Below are positions 58,210 through 64,000 of a stretch of DNA of 64,000 nt, piece by piece. Made by a program: the position numbers and the translations under genes. The notes under the pieces were generated by a model. That model did no database searches, was not told the origin of the DNA, and saw only the letters and a program-made list of their open reading frames with translations. The stretch covers positions 1 through 64,000 of the forward strand of contig NZ_CABVHK010000016.1 of NCBI RefSeq assembly GCF_902497785.1, in the 5' to 3' direction. The DNA is from Pseudomonas fluorescens. Lineage in GTDB: Bacteria > Pseudomonadota > Gammaproteobacteria > Pseudomonadales > Pseudomonadaceae. How positions within the stretch are numbered: the stretch's first letter is position 1; each line of letters starts with the position of its first letter.

Positions 58210-60768
58210 ATGTTTCGCGTGCCTTCGCCTTATCCGCTCACCTGCCTTCGACCGACCCTGCTTGTCGGGTGCCTGGCGTTTAGCCTGCAAGTCCACGCCG
58301 AGTCGATCAACCTGCATCTGCCGGCGCAGCCGCTGGCCACGTCGCTGAGTCAGATTGCCCGGCAAGCGAAGATCCAGTTGCTGTTTGACGAGGAGCAGCT
58401 GAGCAACCTCAAGGCGCCTGCACTCAACGGTGATTACAGCGCCGAAACGGCGATCCGGCAGTTGCTCGACAACAGCCCGTTCAGCCTGATCAAGGTTAAT
58501 CAGACCTACGTGGTGCGTGCGGCCGAACCGCTCACCAGCAGCAGCGAAGCCATCCAGCTAGATGCCTTGAGCGTCATCGGCAGCGGCACCGAGGTCGATT
58601 CCAGCACCGTCGGCCGCTCGACCCTGACCCAGGCCGACATCGATCGACGCCAGCCGAACAACATTCCCAGCCTGCTGGCGACCTTGCCCGGCGTGAGCAT
58701 GGGCGGTTCGATGAAACCGGGCGGCCAGACCATCAACATCTGGGGCCTGGGCGACGCCGAGGATGTGCCGCTGACTGTGGACGGCGCGACCAAAAGCGGT
58801 TTCGAGCGCTACCAGCAAGGCACCGTGTTCATCGAGCCGGAGCTGATCAAAAGCATTGAAGTGGAGAAGGGCCCACACTCGATGTTCACCGGCAACGGCG
58901 GCTTCGGCGGCACCGTGCACATGGAAACCAAGAACGCCCCGGACCTGTTGCAGGACGGGCGCAACAGCGGCGCCATGGTCAAATACGGCTACGGCAGCAA
59001 CGACCATCAACAAACCTACAGCTCGGCCCTGTTCGGCCGCACCGAGGATGGCCGCGCCGATGCCCTGATCTACCTGACCAAGCGCGACGGCGACGACATG
59101 AAACTGGCGGGCACCACGCCGGACCCTGAAAACCGCTTTCCGATCAACCCCAAGCGTGTACCCAACAGCGCGCAGGATCTGAACGGTCAATTGTTCAAAC
59201 TCAACCTGCACCTCAACGATGAGCACAGCGTCGGCCTGTCGTATTCCCACTCCGAGAGCGAACGCTGGACGCCCTTTTCCTCAACCAGCTATCCGACCCC
59301 GCCAACCCGCGCAAACATCAAACAGTACGGATACGAAAATGCCCTCAAGCGATTTCTGGCCAATCGAGAAACCATCGATACCACCTGGTCGGGCAAATAT
59401 CAGTACCAGCCGCTGGACAACCGTTTGATCGACCTCGAACTGAGTTACTCGCAATCCAACACCGACCAGACCGACGAGCGAGATGCCACGGCGTACTTCC
59501 AGACATCCACGGGCGGGCGAAAAATGGACACGGCCTACCAGGATCGCATCGTCGAGTTGCGCAACATCAGCCGTTTCGAGACCGGTGTCCTGACCCACGC
59601 GGTCACCAGCGGAGTGGAAATCCGCAAGCACCAACGCGACACCGAAATGTGGATGCCCGGCGTGACTTACGACACGCCGAAATACAACTATGGCTATTTC
59701 CAGCCGAGCTTCATGCCTCAGGGCAAGGTCGACACCCACAGCGCCTACTTGCAGGACGCAATCACGCTGGGCGATTTCACTCTGACGCCGTCCGTGCGCT
59801 ACGACCATGTGCGCAACCGTGGCGAGGAAAATGAAGCGCCGTTTTACAACAACCCGAACCCGGCGTATGGCCACGATTACAGCAATCGCACTTACACCGG
59901 TTGGTCGCCGCGCCTGTCGGCCTTCTGGGCAGTAACGCCCAATGTCGGATTTTTTGTCGACTACAGCAAAACCTGGCGCGCACCGGTCATCGACGAGCAG
60001 TACGAACTCCAAGGCTCAGGCAGCCGCACCGCGACCAGTGTCGACCTTGACCCGGAACGCATCACCGGATGGCGCGCCGGTAACATAAGCAGCTTTTCCA
60101 ATGTGTTCACCGACCACGACAACGTGCAAGTGCGCACCACGCTGATGCGCAACAAGATCGAGGACGAGATTTTCAAGGCCACCGGCGTCGGTTGCGAAAA
60201 CCAGGCGATCAAGGGCGGCTCCATCGGTTCGGACTGCAAGGGCTCAGGCCCGATGGGCAACTACCGCAACATCGGCGGCTTGACCGTTAAAGGGTTCGAA
60301 GTGGAAAGCTTCTACGATTCCACTTACCTGTTCGGGTCGCTGTCCTATTCGTGGTTTACCGGCAAACACGAAGGCGCTTACACCAATCCATGGGGGCCGG
60401 ACGTGTGGGCGCGAGACATTCCGCCAGCGAAATGGATTGCGACGCTGGGCGTGAAGATCCCGAATTGGGATGCCCAGGTGGGTTGGCAGGGCGAGTTCGT
60501 GCGCCAGACCGACCGTCTGCCGAGCGATAAATACGGTGCCGGCAAAAACACCGTGGGCGATGTCTTCTACAACCAGTTTGCCAACGAGCGTTACAACGTC
60601 CAGGGACTATTCGCCCACTGGAAACCGCAGCAGGCTTACCTGAAGGGCACCGAGGTCAACTTGACGGTCGATAATCTGTTCAACGAGAACTACCGCCCGG
60701 CATTGAGCGGGGATCGGGCGTGGAGTCAGGGGCGCAATGCCAAGGTGAGTGTGACGCGGTTTTTTTGA
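58210..60768 (+). CDS. hasR: TonB-dependent HasR-like heme receptor with STN signalling domain
   Basis: An 852-residue outer-membrane receptor. Signal peptide (about 1-30, ending VHA), STN domain (about 35-85), plug (about 120-240, PNNIPSLLATLPGVSMGG, ERYQQGTVFIEPELIKSIEVEKGPHS, GNGGFGGTVHMETK) and a 22-strand barrel ending ...AKVSVTRFF. The plug segments resemble HasR. The STN domain fits signalling to the adjacent FecR/FecI pair. No HasA hemophore gene is present beside it, so heme specificity is inferred. Confidence 0.85.
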   Translation: MFRVPSPYPLTCLRPTLLVGCLAFSLQVHAESINLHLPAQPLATSLSQIARQAKIQLLFDEEQLSNLKAPALNGDYSAETAIRQLLDNSPFSLIKVNQTYVVRAAEPLTSSSEAIQLDALSVIGSGTEVDSSTVGRSTLTQADIDRRQPNNIPSLLATLPGVSMGGSMKPGGQTINIWGLGDAEDVPLTVDGATKSGFERYQQGTVFIEPELIKSIEVEKGPHSMFTGNGGFGGTVHMETKNAPDLLQDGRNSGAMVKYGYGSNDHQQTYSSALFGRTEDGRADALIYLTKRDGDDMKLAGTTPDPENRFPINPKRVPNSAQDLNGQLFKLNLHLNDEHSVGLSYSHSESERWTPFSSTSYPTPPTRANIKQYGYENALKRFLANRETIDTTWSGKYQYQPLDNRLIDLELSYSQSNTDQTDERDATAYFQTSTGGRKMDTAYQDRIVELRNISRFETGVLTHAVTSGVEIRKHQRDTEMWMPGVTYDTPKYNYGYFQPSFMPQGKVDTHSAYLQDAITLGDFTLTPSVRYDHVRNRGEENEAPFYNNPNPAYGHDYSNRTYTGWSPRLSAFWAVTPNVGFFVDYSKTWRAPVIDEQYELQGSGSRTATSVDLDPERITGWRAGNISSFSNVFTDHDNVQVRTTLMRNKIEDEIFKATGVGCENQAIKGGSIGSDCKGSGPMGNYRNIGGLTVKGFEVESFYDSTYLFGSLSYSWFTGKHEGAYTNPWGPDVWARDIPPAKWIATLGVKIPNWDAQVGWQGEFVRQTDRLPSDKYGAGKNTVGDVFYNQFANERYNVQGLFAHWKPQQAYLKGTEVNLTVDNLFNENYRPALSGDRAWSQGRNAKVSVTRFF

Positions 60769-60799
60769 TCCGGATTTAGTGTTGATCATTCGGGCCGAA

Positions 60800-61105
60800 C
60801 TATTTCACCGCTGTGCGCACCACCGCCAAGTCCGGCACCTGAACCCGCCGCTGACTCAAATACCGCATACAGCTCACCCGCAGGAACGAAGCAAAATTCA
60901 CCACTTCACCGCGATAATCCATGACCTCCTCATACAGCTTGGCGATCAATTGGTTGGTGGTCATGCCGTCGACTTCGGCGATTTCGCTGAGGATGTCCCA
61001 GAACTGATTCTCCAGCCGCAGGGTGGTCACCACCCCGCAGATGCGCAGCGAGCGGGAGCGCGATTCGTAGAGAATCGGATCGGCTTTGACGTAAAGCTCG
61101 CACAT
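60800..61105 (-). CDS. ribbon-helix-helix domain protein
   Basis: A 101-residue protein with an RHH segment (about 22-70: GVVTTLRLENQFWDILSEIAEVDGMTTNQLIAKLYEEV). Belongs to the RHH_4-type group of unknown function found in many Pseudomonas. It follows the DJ-1 gene by 14 bases on the same strand and may be cotranscribed. Confidence 0.82.
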   Translation of the reverse strand: MCELYVKADPILYESRSRSLRICGVVTTLRLENQFWDILSEIAEVDGMTTNQLIAKLYEEVMDYRGEVVNFASFLRVSCMRYLSQRRVQVPDLAVVRTAVK

Positions 61106-61119
61106 GAAAACGTCCCTCG

Positions 61120-61701
<582 letters not shown>

Positions 61702-62034
61702 GGGGAGGACTCCTTTGGGGAATGCATCAGGAGCATTCACGGTAGTCCTAAATCTGCACGACAGGTAATACCGGACTACTACGCCAATTATCTGTAGGAG
61801 CTGCCGAAGGCTGCGATCTTTTGATTCTGATTCTGATTTTGATCTTGATCTTGATTTTCCGCGCGCTCGGAAAATCAAGACCAGATCAAAAGATCGCAGC
61901 CTTCGGCAACTCCTACGTTGCGAGGATTACTCGCAACTGTACGGATAACTCTGCGCCTAGCTGTTACAGCAGCAACCGGCGAGTTTATGGCTAGATGAAC
62001 GACGTCCAATCACCCTGAAGCCTGGTCACCCATC
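61702..62034. other. intergenic region holding a REP
   Basis: A 333-base gap between the divergent DJ-1 and EamA genes. The REP pair at 61794-61916 occupies the middle. No coding frame with support. Confidence 0.4.
61794..61916. repeat. REP doublet (family A) with tandem hexamer-rich spacer
   Basis: GTAGGAGCTGCCGAAGGCTG and its inverted partner flank a spacer of TTGATCTTGAT-like short repeats, followed by GGAAAATCAAGA, which is complementary to the TCTTGATTTTCC part of that spacer. Confidence 0.88.
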
Positions 62035-62925
62035 ATGTCCTCCCGCGAAAACACCGGCATGGCCCTCGGCCTGCTCGGCGTTGTGATTTTCAGCCTCACC
62101 CTGCCCTTCACACGAATCGTCGTGCAGGAAATCCATCCGCTGCTCAACGGCCTGGGGCGAGCGCTGTTCGCGGCGGTTCCGGCGGCATTGCTGTTGCTGT
62201 GGCGCCGGGAACAATGGCCGACCTGGAAACAAATCAAAGGCCTGGCGCTGGTGATCGCCGGCGTCATTCTCGGTTTTCCAGTGTTGTCAGCCTGGGCGAT
62301 GCAAACCTTGCCAGCGTCCCACGGCGCATTGGTCAACGGCCTGCAACCGCTGTGCGTGGCGCTGTACGCCGCGTGGTTGTCCCACGAGCGACCGTCGAAA
62401 GCGTTCTGGGCGTGCGCCGCGTTAGGCAGCGCGCTGGTGCTCGGTTATGCATTGATCAGCGGCGCCGGCAGTATTCAGGCCGGTGATTTGCTGATGCTCG
62501 GCGCAATTGCGGTGGGAGGGTTGGGATACGCCGAAGGTGGCCGGTTGGCCAAGGAGATGGGCGGCTGGCAGGTGATCTGCTGGGCGCTGGTGTTGTCGAC
62601 GCCGCTGTTGATAGGGCCGGTGCTGTATCTGGCGCTGCAACATCAGGGCGCGATTTCGGCGAAGACCTGGTGGGCGTTTGGTTACGTGTCGCTGTTCTCG
62701 CAATTCGTCGGGTTCTTTGCCTGGTACGCCGGGCTGGCGATGGGCGGCATTGCCCGGGTCAGTCAGATCCAGTTGCTGCAGATCTTCTTCACGATTGCGT
62801 TTTCGGCGCTGTTCTTCGGCGAGCACATCGAGCCGATGACCTGGCTGTTTGCCGCCGGGGTGATTGTGACGGTGATGCTCGGACGCAAGACCGCCATCAA
62901 CCCCGCTCGCATCGCGACAACATAA
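62035..62925 (+). CDS. EamA/DMT family transporter
   Basis: A 296-residue protein with ten membrane segments in two EamA halves (about 8-140 and 150-290). The family exports amino acids, metabolites or drugs. Motifs in each half include PFTRIVVQEIHPLLNGLGRALFA and the C-terminal ALFFGEHIEPMTWLF. Substrate unknown. Confidence 0.85.
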   Translation: MSSRENTGMALGLLGVVIFSLTLPFTRIVVQEIHPLLNGLGRALFAAVPAALLLLWRREQWPTWKQIKGLALVIAGVILGFPVLSAWAMQTLPASHGALVNGLQPLCVALYAAWLSHERPSKAFWACAALGSALVLGYALISGAGSIQAGDLLMLGAIAVGGLGYAEGGRLAKEMGGWQVICWALVLSTPLLIGPVLYLALQHQGAISAKTWWAFGYVSLFSQFVGFFAWYAGLAMGGIARVSQIQLLQIFFTIAFSALFFGEHIEPMTWLFAAGVIVTVMLGRKTAINPARIATT

Positions 62926-62934
62926 TGCAACAGC

Positions 62935-63026
62935 AAAAGATCGTCCGAACGCGGCCCGAGCCTTCGGCAGCTCCTACGTTTCGGAATACGTACACCCCGT
63001 AGGAGCTGCCGAAGGCTGCGATCTTT
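62935..63026. repeat. REP doublet (family A), one arm with an insertion
   Basis: The second arm (GTAGGAGCTGCCGAAGGCTG) is intact. The first arm has about 15 extra bases between AAAGATCG and GCCTTCGGCAG. Confidence 0.82.
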
Positions 63027-63032
63027 GCGGAT

Positions 63033-64000
63033 TCAGCCCAGGTGGCCGTCGGAGCGCAGCAAGGTTTCGAGGCAGTGCTCCGTGATCTGATAGAAATCCT
63101 TCAACGCCTGGATCTTCACCAACAACTGCGCCGGGTCCACTGGCTCGGCACGCTTGACCGCCAGGATCATCTTGTTCTTGTTGGTGTGGTCCAGTGAGAT
63201 GAACTCGAAGACTTTAGTTTCATAACCGCACGCTTCGAGGAACAGCGCGCGCAAGCTGTCGGTGACCATTTCCGCTTGCTGGCCCAGGTGCAAACCGTAT
63301 TGCAGCATTGGCTTGAGCAGCGCCGGGCTCTGGATTTGCAGGCGGATCTGCTTGTGGCAGCACGGCGAGCACATGATGATCGACGCGCCGGAACGAATGC
63401 CGGTGTGGATCGCATAGTCGGTGGCGATGTCACAGGCGTGCAGCGCGATCATCACGTCCAGCTCGCTCGGCGCCACGCTGCGCACGTCACCGCATTTGAA
63501 CACCAGCCCCGGATGATCCAGCTTCGCAGCGGCGGCGTTGCACAAGCTGACCATCTCTTCGCGCAACTCGACGCCGGTCACTTCGCCTTCGGCGTTCAAG
63601 GTGTTGCGCAGGTAATCATGGATGGCGAACGTCAGGTAGCCCTTGCCCGAACCGAAATCGGCGACCCGCACCGGTTTGTCCAACGCCAGCGGCGAGGTGG
63701 TCAGCGCATGGCTGAAGACTTCGATGAACTTGTTGATCTGCTTCCACTTGCGCGACATCGCCGGAATCAGTTCGTGTTTGCTGTTCGTCACCCCGAGGTC
63801 GGCAAGAAACGGACGGCTCAGGTCGAGAAAGCGGTTTTTTTCGCGGTTGTGCTCGGCGGACGGTACTTCGCGCAATTGCTGAGGTTTGCTCTTGAACAGC
63901 GAAGACTTGCCCTTTTTGCTGTATTCGAGCTGGGCTTCGTCCGTCAGCGCCAGCAAATGCGCATTTTTGAACGAGGCCGGCAACAGCGCGGCAATGCTCG
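63033..64000 (-). CDS. class I SAM-dependent methyltransferase, N-terminus beyond window
   Basis: At least 322 residues; the frame stays open to the right edge, so the start is outside. The SAM motif is VADFGSGKGYLTFAIHDYL, followed by EGEVTGVELREEMV and DVMIALHACDIATDYAI. The CSPCCHKQ segment is typical of the methyltransferase-32 group. No substrate can be assigned. Confidence 0.82.
   Translation of the reverse strand, partial: SIAALLPASFKNAHLLALTDEAQLEYSKKGKSSLFKSKPQQLREVPSAEHNREKNRFLDLSRPFLADLGVTNSKHELIPAMSRKWKQINKFIEVFSHALTTSPLALDKPVRVADFGSGKGYLTFAIHDYLRNTLNAEGEVTGVELREEMVSLCNAAAAKLDHPGLVFKCGDVRSVAPSELDVMIALHACDIATDYAIHTGIRSGASIIMCSPCCHKQIRLQIQSPALLKPMLQYGLHLGQQAEMVTDSLRALFLEACGYETKVFEFISLDHTNKNKMILAVKRAEPVDPAQLLVKIQALKDFYQITEHCLETLLRSDGHLG

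Noticed and set aside
60769..61119. A hasA hemophore gene after the receptor
   Set aside because: The next frame is a ribbon-helix-helix protein on the other strand with no HasA features.

Overview
The window is a chromosomal segment of a fluorescent-group Pseudomonas. The genes point to this: algU-mucA-mucB-mucD, phaG, a tctDE/tctCBA tricarboxylate system, nadB next to algU, a guanidine-I riboswitch operon, a HasR-type heme uptake module, and three families of Pseudomonas-type REP palindromes between genes. Coding density and GC content are high, and most genes are ordinary core metabolism.

Layout. 1-8.9 kb: dapA (cut by the window edge), gcvR, bcp, a PerM-type permease, tusA, a BepA-like M48 protease, then the envelope-stress block mucD-mucB-mucA-algU on the minus strand with an autoregulatory AlgU promoter. 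8.9-13 kb: nadB, ygfX-sdhE, ygfZ, HDOD protein. 13-19.7 kb: TctD/TctE two-component system divergent from tctC-tctB-tctA plus an AbrB-family membrane protein. 19.8-22.3 kb: ung, a HibCH-like hydrolase, a Tyr/Gly-rich lipoprotein.

22.3-32.6 kb: a complete guanidine-use operon. A sigma-54-type promoter is followed by a guanidine-I (ykkC) aptamer, ABC transporter, the two carboxyguanidine-deiminase-type subunits, a biotin carboxylase and allophanate hydrolase. Guanidine would be imported, carboxylated, deiminated to allophanate and hydrolysed to ammonia and CO2. The aptamer P2 strand is perfectly complementary to the Shine-Dalgarno region of the first gene, and a REP element lies in frame inside the carboxylase gene.

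32.7-44.7 kb: a GGDEF pseudogene remnant, rsuA, phaG, tRNA-Gly(CCC), then a lower-GC accessory stretch. That stretch holds a Fic protein behind iterated direct repeats, an orphan Rhs-core protein with a PPPPY motif, a cloverleaf C4-like RNA ahead of a small conserved protein, an orphan HicB and a 34-aa membrane peptide. It is followed by tam, small stress and lipoprotein genes, a GGDEF cyclase, a LysE exporter and a ParD/ParE-type toxin-antitoxin pair with a clear operator.

44.7-64 kb: LysR and YdcZ transporter; an all-minus cluster (MFS, HMG-CoA-lyase-like, CaiB CoA-transferase, LysR, Fe-alcohol dehydrogenase) that could degrade a branched dicarboxylate; a SIR2-like DUF4917 protein; an XRE-cupin regulator divergent from a class II aldolase and a DapA-like lyase; YegP; a FecI/FecR/HasR-like receptor set; an RHH protein, a DJ-1 protein, an EamA transporter and a methyltransferase cut by the right edge.

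All assignments come from reading translated sequence and motifs. No database search was run.
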